Made by a program: the position numbers and the translations under genes
The notes under the pieces: model-generated
Databases searched by the model: none
Told to the model about the DNA's origin: nothing
Seen by the model: only the letters and a program-made list of their open reading frames with translations
In this document: positions 52,313 to 64,000 of the stretch, piece by piece
Layout: each line of letters starts with the position of its first letter
Numbering within the stretch: position 1 is the first letter of the stretch
From: Amphiduros pacificus
Lineage: Eukaryota > Annelida > Polychaeta > Phyllodocida > Hesionidae
Direction of reading: 5' to 3'
Assembly: GCA_949316495.1 (NCBI GenBank)
Contig: OX439011.1
Span: 25,350,495-25,414,494 of the forward strand
Length of the DNA stretch: 64,000 bases

Positions 52313-52863
52313 ACTACCCTCCTTAGCAGGACTTCTCTATCATATCAGTCCCTGCCACCAAAGCTACTCTCCATAGCAGGACTTCTCTATCATATCAGTC
52401 CCTGCCACCAAAGCTACTCTCCATAGCAGGACTTCTCTATCATATCAGTCCCTGCCACCAAAGCTACCCTCCTTAGCAGGACTTCTCTATCATATCAGTC
52501 CCTGCCACCAAAGCTACTCTCCATAGCAGGACTTCTCTTTCATATCAGTCCCTGCTACCAAAGCTACCCTCCTTAGCAGGACTTCTCTTTCATATCAGTC
52601 CCTGCTACCAAAGCTACCCTCCTTAGCAGGACTTCTCTATCATATCAGTCCCTGCTACCAAAGCTACCCTCCTTAGCAGGACTTCTCTATCATATCAGTC
52701 CCTGCCACCAAAGCTACTCTCCATAGCAGGACTTCTCTATCATATCAGTCCCTGCCACCAAAGCTACCCTCCATAGCAGGACTTCTCTATCATATCAGTC
52801 CCTGCCACCAAAGCTACCCTCCTTAGCAGGACTTCTCTTTCATATCAGTCCCTGCAACCAAAG
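52313..52863. repeat. Minisatellite, 50-bp unit, 11 copies
   Basis: Unit CTACCCTCCTTAGCAGGACT, then TCTCTATCATATCAGTCCCTGCCACCAAAG. Variants differ at a few fixed positions (CCCTCCTT versus CTCTCCAT, TAT versus TTT). Confidence 0.96.
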
Positions 52864-54111
52864 ATATAAATGTGCACACAGAATCCAGTGCAAGTCATTA
52901 GTATTAAAAAAGATCTGCCTGTCAACCCATTGGTGAAAGAAAATAAAATAGATTTGTTTGTACGGGCAGTTGTACTGATTGGTCAGTATATGTGCCAGAC
53001 ACTTGATTACAATTCATGACCTAATGTTGGTCAATTCAGATTTGATGATACTTTTGTGAGCAAGGTAAGTATTTATGAATTGGGGATTTCCAAACTTTGA
53101 ATGAGATCAAAAATAGGGCAATAACTGCAAAGGTAGTAATTGATATACTACCTGTGTAATGCAGAGAAAAATAAAACAAACATTATAACAAATACTGAAT
53201 ATAGGTGAGGTAGAGCTAACAACCATAGGATTCGCGCAACAATAGGATTGGCTGATAATTATAAAATTATATGGCATACATAAAACAAATGAAACAATGG
53301 ACTTTTTGACATAGAAATGTTTATATGAATGGTAGAACTAAATTGTTATGAAAATTGCACCCATCGACCCTGATTGCGTCACATTGTGCACGTGCATGAG
53401 GACCAGCTTCTCACAAAAAGATATACATAGGCACTATTCTGTCAATTCTTGACCGATATTCTTCATTGACAACTCAAAATTTAGCTTTTGAGCTCTTCTC
53501 TTCAAATATGTAAGTCTGGTGTATGATATATTAATATTCATCTTTCAGCATTGAAGAAAGTTCATTGCACGAAGGCTATGGTTGTTCATGTTGTTTGCGC
53601 AAAGACGTGACTCTGACTTGTCAATCTTGTCAGAATAGAACATACGCACATCGCTTTATAAGATAAAGTAATGACAAGTTTTACTAATGGATATACCCCA
53701 CCATAGCACACATATAGATAACTGTTCATTTATTTATTGATTATATATTTATTGACAAAGACCAAGATGCGCGAAATTGACAGTCGTTAGCCCTAGTTTG
53801 GATTTTGATACATATTAGTCTGGAGTTGTGTTTTTCACGTATCAAATTTCATTAAAATACAATGTACCAAATAATTTAGCAAAATACCATTTTCTTTGTG
53901 TAATAAAGTTGACAAAATTCATCTCAATGCTCTTTTAAAAGATCTTTTTTTCACTCAGAACCTCTTTTCCTACATGTTGAAAAGCTTACATTTTGGGCTT
54001 CATTACTATTTGTTTAAAATAACAATGCTGAGTTAGCTAATTTCATTATCAATTTCCATGGTAATATTTCACTGTGTCCAGAAGCGGCAAATTTGTAGGA
54101 ATGGGTGGGGC

Positions 54112-54197
<86 letters not shown>

Positions 54198-54654
54198 GTC
54201 TATATATTCATTGACGACTGACATGGCCCATGCAATTTGGTTGCATCCAAACTCCAGTTTTTGTTTTTTTTCGTTTTTTTTTTCAACATACAAAAAAAAG
54301 CAGATATGTTTAAGATCATTTTTTTATCTCAAGCACTACAAAATCACATGGAAATGGTGGAAGTAAATATCCATTTCATAGAAGCTTTAACACGTACAAA
54401 ACAGAATGTGCAATGCAGTTGCTGAAATTTACAAGTCCTACCGCCTTGTTCTTGTCAACAGATGTCGCTGCTAAGACAAGACTGTGCTATAAATAGCCAC
54501 GCCCTCCTGGGTGCCAGGAAACTGTCAAAGCTATTTCTGTAAAGTTCGGCAATATGCCTACTCAAAACAACGTATGAGTACCCAAAGGTGACACCCCACA
54601 CACCATAGATTAGAGTAGATATTAAATATTGAGTGAGTGAGTGAGTTTGCTTAC
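52864..54654. other. Intronic or upstream sequence with an (AT)n tract
   Basis: An (AT)n run of about 80 bp at 54117-54194. No exon recognised. Confidence 0.5.
54117..54194. repeat. (AT)n microsatellite
   Basis: A pure dinucleotide tract. Confidence 0.97.
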
Positions 54655-54726
54655 CTTTTTTTGGAGGGCGGAGTCGGGAGAGAAGCGTCCGTGATCAGCT
54701 GGTTGCAGCTTGGAGCCTGGTTGCAG
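54655..54726 (-). CDS. NT5C3: Possible upstream exon of NT5C3
   Basis: Bounded on the minus strand by acceptor ATTTTGACAG and donor GTAAGC, 72 nt, open in the phase needed to join the exon at 50811 (LQPGSKLQPADHGRFSPDSA then LQKK). It has no Met, so it would need a further upstream exon. Equally, it may be a 5' UTR exon, with translation starting at the Met of the next exon. Minisatellite-free and near a GC-rich spot. Confidence 0.4.
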
Positions 54727-56479
54727 CTGTCAAAATTTTGAGGGAGAATTTAAGAATATTTTGAGGGAGTAGATGTTTAGATTGGACAAATTACTATTCT
54801 TTGTTACTTATGTTATGTAAGGGACTCGTTATTCGTTTTTGGTTTGGCTAGATCAAGAGAAATGTCTTCTTGTTGTTGACTTCCCAAACGGCGCAGTTCT
54901 GTGTTTTGTTTGTCGCTGTCACTGGTCGCACTCGATATTCTACTCGAGTAGGAACTCGGGTAGCTGATGGTCCGAGCAACACCGGGATAATCAATCTCCA
55001 CCAAAGGGCGACATGGGGATGTCTGTGAACTTTGTTACTTATTCACTATTCACAGTTCATTATTCACATTTTTTCTGAACATGTCAGATTTAAAAAATTA
55101 TGTTCCAAATATCACCGTGCTGGATTTTGTGCCATATTATGAGAAAGGAAATTATAATAATTATAAAAACCAAAATATTATTTAAACAAGGGGATAAAAA
55201 TTCCAAGGTCATCAAATTTTGTATGCAGGTAGCACACTCCCACGCAGTGTCGCCACCGTCTCGACCACCCACCCCCTCCACCATCAACGGTACCACCACT
55301 GCCACAGGTGCCTTCTTGGCTCAAATTTGCTCCCATACGCCAAAGTTTGCTCCCATATGCCAAACGTTATTATTGAGTAAATTTGTTAGCTTTATATAGT
55401 TTTCAATATAGGCTTTAGCTATTTCTGAAACATTATACCAATGAAAGCAGTGTTTACAAAATTACTCTCAGTGTTTGCTTAGAACTATTTAGAATTGTGC
55501 AGGGCCACTTCAAGGGCTGCGCATCACCATAAATGAAGGACATAGGCTATTTATACAAAAAATATAAAATTTATGCAAAAAGAAATTATAGGTGTGTTTG
55601 ACAATTGAAAATAAGATTTAAAAATGAATAAATCCCATGACCTTGGGATGACCTTGACATGACCTTTAAATATGAAAATGCTGTTGCACACTAAAACTCT
55701 CATTTTTAAAGTCATATTATGACAGATCTCTCCAAAACTAAACAAACAAGCCCAAGATCAAGTCTGTAGCTATAATAGAACAGATTTTATGGGCCGTTGA
55801 ATTTTCAGCCCAAGGTCACAGGGATTTTCCATTGATTTCAATGGAGAAAAATTGAAATTTTCACTTTGTGAAAAAATGGCCATAAATTTGAAAGGTGTCC
55901 CATGTGGATATGTTAGGGGGATGTATAGCCCACTTTTTAAGCCATTATTGGTACAAATGCCATTGTAAAATTTTCTGCCTTTTACGAAAATATGATTTTT
56001 ATGGATTTCCATTGAAATCAATGTAAAAATCGGGAAAATTATATATATCTTTCAAATCCAAAAGGCAGAAAATCTACCAAACCAACTCTTAAAATTCCTT
56101 TTGCTTTGCGTGCTATCAGAGTTATATTTCCAGCATAATATGGGACACTTTTCATCTTTATAATTTAATTATTTGAAAAATTACCATAAACTACAATGAA
56201 TTTTAGCAAAATTACCCCTTGGAAATGCTATTCAAATGTATATATAGGCACCATTTTTATGGGAAATATAGTCAACTTGTACTATTATTTGACATAATTT
56301 TACTTCTTGGAGGTATTTTTCAATACATAAATATTTCATTAACTAGTTATTAAACCTTTTTTGAGAAATTTAAATTGAAGTGTGTAAAATGGTGCAAAAT
56401 GTCACACTGACACCCACTACACATGGATTTGGATCCCTACCCGTTCTAACACCTCATGTATTGAGGCAAACAGGACAAT
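54727..56479. other. Intergenic, partial dispersed repeat
   Basis: A copy of the 44595-type repeat lies at 55023-55085 (GAACTTTGTTACTTATTC). The rest is AT-rich. A GT/Pro-rich stretch at 55230-55320 has short open frames on both strands but no recognisable product. Confidence 0.45.
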
Positions 56480-56872
56480 CCATAGAAGAAAATATTTTAT
56501 GGCAAGCATATTTAGATACCCTTCTACCCTCATACTACATTTGATGACATTTTAATGAAAGTTTTTTTGTAACACGGATGGTTCCTTTTTTGACAACCAT
56601 TGCCGACAGGAACCATCCGTGTTGCAAAAAAAGTTTGTTCAATTTTGAGGATTCTAGATGACATAAATGGGGACCCGGTCAGTGAGAGCTTCACAGTACT
56701 GTTATTATTTGACTCACCGGAATGTGTGGTGCCATTAGCGGCCAACGGCGTGTGACGTGGGAGATAAGGAAGGCAATCTTGCAAATATGACATATTGGCA
56801 ACCTGATCTATCGATTTTGAAAAAAAAATCTGAAAAATGAACTGTGAATAGTGAATAAGTAACAAACTTCAC
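56480..56872. repeat. Dispersed repeat copy carrying a hairpin insertion
   Basis: Same order as 44850-45130 (GCAAGCATATTTAGATACCC ... GTAACAAACTTCAC), with extra sequence in the middle that includes the 56562-56632 hairpin. Confidence 0.7.
56562..56632. repeat. Perfect hairpin, 25-bp stem, 21-nt loop
   Basis: The left arm 56562-56586 (TTTTTTTGTAACACGGATGG...) pairs with the right arm 56608-56632 over all 25 positions, counting one G:U wobble. A foldback element tip or a small-RNA precursor are both possible. Confidence 0.9.
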
Positions 56873-57039
56873 ACATATGTTGTTTTCAGCCTCACAGGTC
56901 AGTAATCGATCATTTTGCACTTTTGCAAACTTGTTTATATTTACACTTTGGAAGTAGTCCCATGGTCACATGTTTCTTTTGATATGCTAATCTTTTTGAT
57001 ATGCCTGTTGCAGTGATGGGTCTTTGACCCATGGCTGTG

Positions 57040-57470
57040 TGGAGTGTGTGCAGGTAGAAGTGTTTCCCGGCACATTTGACAGTAGCAAGATGGCGCCACT
57101 CACAACTTTAGATTTTAATGATGAGAAAAAAGGAATCCTAATATTGCAAGAAAAAAATAACTGCTGCAGGTCAATTAAAAAGTCACCAAATTTTGGATGA
57201 AAGTTGAGAGGTGTCCCATGATGTTATTTATATAGCAATTCCCCGGTGCATTTGAGGGTAGCAAGATGGCGACACTCACAACTTTTAGTGTTTTAAAAAT
57301 AAAATAAAATTAATCCTATTATTCCAAATGAAAAATAACTGGCGCAGGTCAATTCAATGGTCACCAAATTATGTATGCGGTTCAAGAGGGGTGCCATGAT
57401 GTTAACTATAAAGCAGTATGGTGCCTCTCACAACTTTAAAGATTTTAACAATTATATAAAATGAAACGAG
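57040..57470 (-). repeat. Diverged repeat units related to 44740-44960
   Basis: Two or more units share AGCAAGATGGCG(C/A)CACTCACAACTTT, AGGTCAATT and GTCACCAAATT. The reverse complement of the latter occurs at 44740-44940. Confidence 0.6.
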
Positions 57471-57629
57471 CGTGAAGTTCATTTGAGATTTGACTTTTTT
57501 TTTCAAAATATTCCTTGAAGTATATATCCCTATACAATTATAGGATATGGGTCAAATCAGGATATAAAGGATATATGCCCTAAAAAATGCAGATATATCC
57601 TTTTTCTGTAAAAAATCAATTTCTTGTGC

Positions 57630-58390
57630 ATTTATGACTTGAGTAATGGGACGTTAGACATATTTGCTAGATGTATCTTTATTGTGTCTAGATCCCTCAA
57701 GATGAGAGCATAATTCTGAGTTCATTGAAGCAGCCCTTTTCCCCTGGTGAAATCTAAAGTTGAAAATATATCATTTTTATAAAACGTTCTGACCAGTATG
57801 AGGTGGGAAAGTATTAGAAGTTATTTTGATTGACTAATGGGGCTTTAGTCATACTTTAGTCATACTTGGTAGACGTATCTAGATTGTGTCTAGACCCCTC
57901 AAGATGAGAGCATAATCCTGAGTTCAATGGTACTCCATTTTCCCTTTTCCCCTCGTTAAGTCGAAAAGTCTTAATAAGTATGTCATTTTTATAAAACCAT
58001 ACTGAGTGATATGAGTTGTAAGAATACTAAAAGGAATTTTGATTGACCAATGGGGCCTTTGACATACTTGGTAGACATGCCTAGAGTATGTCTAGACCCT
58101 TCAATATGACAGCATAATTCTGAGTTTGATGGAATAGCCCCTTTCCCCTGACAAAGACAATATATTCGACTTACTTAGTGGTATGAGGTGTGAGAGTACT
58201 AAAAGTAATTTTGATTGACTAATGGGGCCATAGGCATTCTTGGTAGACATGCCTAGTTTGTGTCAAGACCCCTCAAGATGATGGCATAATTCTGAGGTCA
58301 ATGAAGTAGCCCTTTTCTCCTGGTGAAGTCTAAATGTCAAAAATACATTATAAAATGTACTGACTGATGAGAGGTATGAGAGTATTTCAA
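57630..58390. repeat. Satellite of about 190-bp units, four diverged copies
   Basis: Each unit contains ACTTGGTAGAC, GTGTCTAGACCCCTCAAGAT, GCATAATTCTGAGTTCAATG and TTTTGATTGACTAATGGGGC. Copies begin near 57640, 57830, 58030 and 58210. Confidence 0.8.
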
Positions 58391-58639
58391 AATAGCCAAA
58401 GACAGGAATTTCAAGCAGTCAGAGGGAGGAGCTTAAAAACGGTAACAACGTATTCCCTTTCATTAACATAATTTATTCACCTTTCTACTCCAATTAGTAA
58501 TGAAGGTTTTTTGTCTGTAGAATATTCATTTTTTTATATTATTCCATGCATACATTTTATGATGATTTAAAAGAAGTGTACATATCGTAGCCTGACTCAA
58601 CTGTGCCACAGTCTGTGGAACTTGATTAATTTGCCTGTA

Positions 58640-59410
58640 TGTTTAATCATGTTTCCTTATCCTTCCTATCACCCTTGCTGCAGCATTTTGCAATTTTTGC
58701 AGTTTGACTATTTCAAATTGCAACAGTCCTGCTAAAAAAGAATTTCCATCATCCAGGGTTGATGTAATAAAAGCATAAGCTAAAGTGTTGACTATTTTCT
58801 CATCCAAACAGCCCCATGAGAAAAAAATCAAATCATTTTTACACATTTCTTTCAGTTCTGTTCTGTTCTTTGATTTGCTGTTTTAATAGACATTCTAATA
58901 TTATACCTAAGTCTTTAACACTGTTAGATCTTGCAATGTTTGTCTCCTATGATATCAGTGAGAGGTTCCATATATGTTGTGGAGAGAATTGGGCCTAACA
59001 GCCCTGGGAACATCATACTTAATATCTATATTTTCAGACATTTTTCCATCAATTATAACACTGTTTTCTATTTGATAGGTATGATTTAAATAAATTTAAT
59101 GCCATACCATTTATGCCATCTTTTTCAGCCTATTTAATAGAATTATATGGTCAATGTTGTCAAAGGCTGCAAAGAGGTCTAATAAGTCCAGCATTACTGT
59201 TTTATTATTATCAATATCCATTAGTACATCATTTTGCAATTTCAGTTGTGCTGTCTCATTACTATGGAATTCATTGTGTGCTGATTGGAACATTCTCTAA
59301 ATGTTATTTTTTATGCGATGCTGAACAAATCATTTGGCTACTGCCCTCTCAATGAGCTTGGACAAATAAGCTAAGTTTGACACCGGTCTACAATTCTTTT
59401 TCAATAAATC
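58640..59410 (-). pseudogene. Decayed LINE RT fragment (same family as 1-430)
   Basis: Minus-strand translation in pieces: NCRPVSNLAYLSKLIERAV, NEFHSNETAQLKLQNDVLMD and DLFAAFDNIDH, YMEPLTDIIGDKH, then LQKLQNAAARVIGRIRKHD from the region after the RT domain. Many stops and frame changes, and parts of the RT are deleted. Confidence 0.85.
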
Positions 59411-59461
59411 CAATCCCAGTTTGTTAATCAGATGCCTTATTATATATCACTGGTCACAGTC

Positions 59462-60745
59462 TATTGAATCCAATATATCGGTGCAAAGGTGAAGTGTGAA
59501 ACTGTAAACATGAAGTGTGACAAGTGTGCTTGTATTTCTAAAGTGAAGAATCACAAATTGTGTGAAAAATGTAGTGATGTGATGACACAAGATGATACTG
59601 TAGACTCTTTACTGAGTTATGTTACAACCTATAGGCATGGTTCCTCCAGGGATAGAGTCCATTTGGCTGTAGCAAATTAATACAATGTTGATGAAATCCT
59701 GGTTTCTAAAAAGATCCTGTGGGATAGATTTGGTGAAAACCTTCCAAAATGGGAAAATCTTAGATTCTGACAATAGAAGTGCAAAGACATGTTGGTGTCT
59801 GATATAATGAATGGCTTTGAATCCCTGGATGGAGCTCAAATTGTGTACAGCTTTGTTGCCAGAAATATAAAAAGAATTCCCAGTTTTAGTCCGGAAGAAA
59901 CAAACGTGTTCTGTCATGGACAGGATTGTAAAGTTTGAAAAGAAAACAGAAGATATTGAATCAAGTCAGTCTGTGTGTGACATTGACTTTAAATGTATGA
60001 AGAGAAAAATGTCAGAAATGGAAAATATGATGAAAAACCATGAAAAATTTATTAGCATGGCTCTAGAGAAGTCTGCCAATGTGTGTAATGATAATTGTGA
60101 TGTCATGGTAACTTCAAAGGATGATAATAAACATTCTACAGACAATGATGTAACTACCAGTACCAGTGTACACGCTGGTGGAACTGGTTTTGCTGATGGT
60201 GCAGTGGCCTCTGGTGGCGAAAATACTAGTGACACATCTAGCTCTGATGTCCACAATGACAATGGAATCAAAAAAGTGTGACGTTCCAAGCTCTGAGAGC
60301 AATAAAGACTCTGGTGTCAAAGTGAACATTCTGCCACAAGGAGGTAGCAATGACACCATACATCTAGACAGCAGCATTGAAGAGGTGAATGTGCAAAATG
60401 GTGCCAAAGTTAAGGACAGCAACAATGTAGCATCTATGAGCAATAATGATCAACTGAAAAAGTCATTTGCACAAACAGACGTCCCTCCAAGTCTGAGTCA
60501 ATAGCTTGAGATGATGGGTTCACTTTCAGTCGAGAGTATGTGAGAAAGCTAGAGAGAGAACTGAAAGTTGCCCGATCAGGTCAAAAAAAGGTCAATAATT
60601 TTGAGAAAAATGTTGGATCTTTGCAAAACAAAAATAGAGTTAAGACCAATATTGTCACAGGTCAAGGTGTAGCAAACTGTAAAATTAAGGGTGCTCTTCC
60701 CCCTAGTAGAGACTTCTTCATTTACAGAGTGCATAGTGACACAGA
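59462..60745 (+). pseudogene. Decayed LINE ORF1 with N-terminal Cys/His motif
   Basis: Starts with a zinc-binding-like stretch, KCDKCACISKVKNHKLCEKC. The frame then shifts several times: IKRIPSFSPEETNV, MDRIVKFEKKTEDIESS with a coiled coil, Ser/Asp/Asn-rich linkers, then FTFSREYVRKLERELKVARS and the end ALPPSRDFFIYRVHSDTED. From memory this order matches ORF1 proteins of invertebrate CR1/L2-like LINEs. At least three frame changes. Its 3' continuation is cut off by the tail of the minus-strand LINE that follows. Confidence 0.65.
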
Positions 60746-63700
60746 AGACTAAGACTAAGACTAAGAAAACTGTTTATTTGGCCCATTTGATAATTACAAT
60801 ATTTCAGTATATTATTTCATTACAATTGGAAATTAAAACTTATCAGATACATTTGGGCCAGGGAGACCACCATTAAGACAAACAAATTATCGCTACCACA
60901 GTGGGCCACCCTGGTCAGGTTTGTTCCCTTCTATTTTATTTGTAATTTATATTATATTGTTGTATTGATATATTAAAGAATAGGTATACATATTTATCCC
61001 TTTATACACTACATTATTTCATTCATCCAAATAGAACAAGGCCGAATTATCATGGGTGATTTATGCAGAGTACCTGTAGAGATCAGTAAAATGTTAAAAG
61101 TTCTTTATATGTACAATTTTTTGTATATACAATTTTATCTCACAATTTTAATAGGTGTGAATCTAATTTCTAGAACATATGTAACAATTTCTTATTAAAC
61201 ACCTATCATGATAGCTGCTCAAGATATAATGTTTAATATATCTTGCATAACCATTGAGACTATGAGTATCAATTTTATCTACAATACAGTCAGGTGTACT
61301 GTTTACTGTTTTTATTACATCATGTCTAATACAGTTCTTGGCAAATTCATGTTTAGTCCCAATCACATGAAGTTTGTTTTGGGTTCTGGTAGAGTAACTG
61401 TGCATGTCTCTATTGTAGTTCAATGGGAGGGCCTGTAAATAATGAGGCAATTTCTGGTTTCTAAATTTGTAATAAAATTTAAGCTGCTGTAATTTTAGAA
61501 TGTCCATAACCTTGAGCAATTTCAGTTCTTTGAATAGTGGTTCAGTATGTGCATTGTAAGGACTGAGACTTACAATTCTGATGGCCTTTTTTTGCAATTT
61601 AAATATTCTATCACACTTATAACCCCATGCCAGTATACAATAATTTATATGTGACAAAACCAAAGAGTTGTAAATTGATAGTTTTGTTGCTAATGGCAGG
61701 AAATGTTTGAGTTTATTCAAAATCCCAATACTTTTGGATATTTTGTTTGCAATTTTATCAATTTGATTTTTCCAGTTCAAATTTTCATCTAATGTTAGAC
61801 CAAGAAAGTTGAATTCTTTCACTCTTTCTATTTCTGCATTATCAATTTTGATTTATAGATCACAAGTTTTCTTTTGAACAATATGAAATAACATATATTT
61901 TGTTTTGGCAACATTTAAAGATAGTTTGTTAACTTTAAGCCAGTTATTTATTTTATTGAGTTCACTATTGATTATTTCACTTGGGCTTCTGTCTTGAGTA
62001 GGTTGGCATATAAGTTTCAAAGTGGATGACAAATTTGTATCATCTGCATAAATTATGAATTTGAAAATTTTGCTTGAATTTGCAATATCATTTATGTAAA
62101 TTATAAATAGTAATGGACCAAGAATGGATCCCTGAGGTACTCCAGTTTTAATTGTCAAGGATTCAGATTTTGTTCCGTCCAGATCAACATATTGGTTGCG
62201 GTTAGAAAGATAGCTTCTGATTAGGTTCAGAGCATTTCCAAATATTCCATAATGTTCTAGCTTATCCAAAAGTATTGTGTGATCAAGTGTGTCGAATGCT
62301 TTTGAGAGATCTAGGAAAATTCCAATTGGTATATCACTTCTATCCATTTCAATCAGTATTCTATCAGTGAGTTCTAAGGCAGCATATTCAGTTGAGTGTT
62401 GGGTTCTAAAACCGTATTGACTATTAAAAAATAATTTTTTACAATGAAAGTAGTCATAAATTTGATTGAAGATAACCTTTTCAAATATTTTTGAAATTGC
62501 TGGTAATAAAGAAATTGGTCTATAGTTTGTGAAGAGTGTTTCATCATCTTTTTTGAAGATAGGATTGATTTTAGCAGTCTTCAGCCTCTCGGGAAAAATT
62601 CCTACGGTAAGCATTTGATTTATGATAATTGTAATTGGTTTTATTAGAGCTTCTTCAACATTTTTAATAAGTTTTGTTGACATGCCATCAAACCCTGTGC
62701 TAGTTTTTGGTTTCAGTTTATCTATGATTTTGGTTATTTCTTGTTCATCAATAATTTTGAACTGAAATCTGTGTTTAATTTTAGTGGTCAAAAAATCTTT
62801 GTGATTCATGTGTCTAGGCACTAATATTTTCTCAGCTAGTTCTGGGCCTATATTTGTGAGAAATGAATTGAATTTGTTTGCAATATTCAGCCTATCTGTA
62901 ATTATTTTCCCATCATCTTTAAAAAATTGAGGGAAGTCCTTTGTCTTCTTAGTTTTATTTAGTATACTATTTATTGTTTTCCAGGTTCCTTTGATATCAT
63001 TTTTTAGGCGATCAAAAAGTGTAAAGTAGTGATTTTTCTGTGCTAATCTAATGTTTTTCCTTAATATGTTATTGTACGTACTAATGTTGATTTTTCTGGT
63101 AATATATTGCTCAGATTCTGGGTCTGTAAGCTTAAGTTCTTTATACATACTATCTCGGTGATGTATTGACTTTATTAAGCCTCTAGTAATCCAGTCAGTT
63201 TTCTTATGTTTATATTTATCAAATTTTACAGTTTTGATAGGCATGTGCTTTTCTTTAGATTTTTGCAAAATGTCAAAGAGTATATTATAGTTTGTATTTG
63301 GGTCCATTTGTGGGTTTGTGCACATATTTCTAAGTTCATTTGAATTTTGAAGTTCATGTTTGAAATTTGCTAAACTGAGGGGGTCTTGCTTAATAATTGT
63401 AATGAATTTTGGCTGCGGGATGCTAAGCTGTATATTATTAAAGAAAGTGAAATATGGCTGATGATCAGAGAACTTATCTATTAAAATTCCTGAGGTAGTA
63501 TCCAGTGAGGCTTCAGACAATTTGCAAAAGAAATTATCAATTAAAGTACCATGTTTGTTTGAAAATCTTGTAGGTAATGTAATTTTGGGATAAAAACTGT
63601 GTCCTGTAATCATGTCAAAGAATTCATCAATAACTGGTTTCTCGTTTATTTTCAAAAGATCAATATTAAAATCACCAGTAAATATGATTTCATTTTTGCA

Positions 63701-64000
63701 TGACTGAAATTTGTCCAATATGGGAGAGAATTCAGCAATAAATTCATTGTATTTTTCAATTAGGTCTTTAGGTGGCCGGTATATGTTTCCAACAGTTATG
63801 GGTTTGGATAGGAACTCATTTCTTTTCACTTCAATTACTAATCCTTCCCATGTGTCATATCCAGTAAGTTTTAGTTTTACTTTATAATCAAACTTTTCAT
63901 GTAGGTATATAATTAATCCCCCTTTTGCACTGCAAGATTTACCTTGTGGAATAAGTCGGTAATTTGGAATTTGTATTTGAAAAGTGTCAGCACCCTCTGA
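60746..64000 (-). mobile_element. LINE (Jockey/CR1-like), 3' part, hexamer tail
   Basis: ORF2 enters from the right edge. A 3' UTR of about 400 bp with AATAAA (plus TTTATT at 60773) ends in about three CTTAGT units at 60746-60765. The insertion point lies within the ORF1 remnant to the left. The 5' part is outside the window. Confidence 0.88.
61163..64000 (-). pseudogene. LINE ORF2: APE endonuclease plus reverse transcriptase, one in-frame stop, partial
   Basis: The frame is open from the window edge to 61856, has TAA at 61855-61853, then is open again in the same frame to the end at 61163. Endonuclease motifs seen are ITVGNIYRPP, IIFTGDFNIDLL and GTLIDNFF with SDHQPYF. RT motifs are NYRPISLLPAISKIFEKV, GIFLDLSKAFDTLDH, GVPQGSILGPLLFIIYINDI and FIIYADDTNLSS. 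The post-RT region has FNFLGLTLDENLNWKNQI and YNSLVLSHINYCILAWG, typical of Jockey/CR1 elements. Apart from the one stop it looks intact in the window, so it is a fairly young copy. Confidence 0.92.

Noticed and set aside
59916-60752. Possible host gene with coiled coil and Ser/Asp-rich linker
   Set aside because: The frame shifts repeatedly, and the ending PSRDFFIYRVHSDTED resembles LINE ORF1 proteins. It is treated as a LINE remnant.

Overview
This is a window of animal nuclear DNA. Two spliced host genes with conserved protein families and GT-AG introns are visible, and the rest is AT-rich intron and intergenic sequence packed with retrotransposons, short DNA transposons, SINEs and minisatellites. 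The mix (a DIRS-order Ngaro-like element, a Ty3/gypsy element, several LINE families, tRNA-derived SINEs, long (AT)n tracts) suits a marine invertebrate such as a lancelet, hemichordate or mollusc. The species cannot be fixed from the sequence alone.

Left part (1-24 kb, plus strand): the 3' twelve exons of a sodium-coupled solute carrier of the SLC5 family (SMCT/SLC5A8-like) run from 6084 to 23904 with matching splice phases. The 5' exons lie before the window. Its introns and 5' flank hold a LINE fragment (1-430), a nearly complete LINE (about 990-5530), a nearly whole Ngaro-type tyrosine-recombinase retrotransposon on the minus strand (9435-14958) inserted into an (AT)n tract, a composite of two element fragments (about 15.8-18.8 kb), and a hAT-like MITE that split a SINE (21375-21988).

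Middle part (24-43 kb): no host gene was recognised. It holds a 985-bp MITE with TTAA flanks, a whole-looking Ty3/gypsy element with unusually short 111-bp LTRs and one 1641-codon frame (28089-34179), a 320-bp tRNA-derived SINE with a 14-bp target duplication, a 372-bp MITE with TTA flanks, a second SINE family whose insertion is matched by an empty site in the neighbouring tandem copy, and an 18-unit 62/63-bp minisatellite.

Right part (43-55 kb, minus strand): a cytosolic 5'-nucleotidase III (NT5C3) gene, seven coding exons giving 291 residues, with a possible upstream exon. Its introns carry five separate minisatellites. From 55 kb to the end come dispersed repeats, a strong 25-bp-stem hairpin, a four-unit 190-bp satellite, two decayed LINE pieces, and a LINE ORF2 that runs off the right edge.

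The least explained signal is an array of eight 23-nt hairpins at 16691-17053. Their stems change on both arms together (CAACCAA/TTGGTTG, CAGTCAA/TTGACTG, CAATCAA/TTGATTG). The array lies just upstream of an unrecognised Gly/Asn-rich frame.
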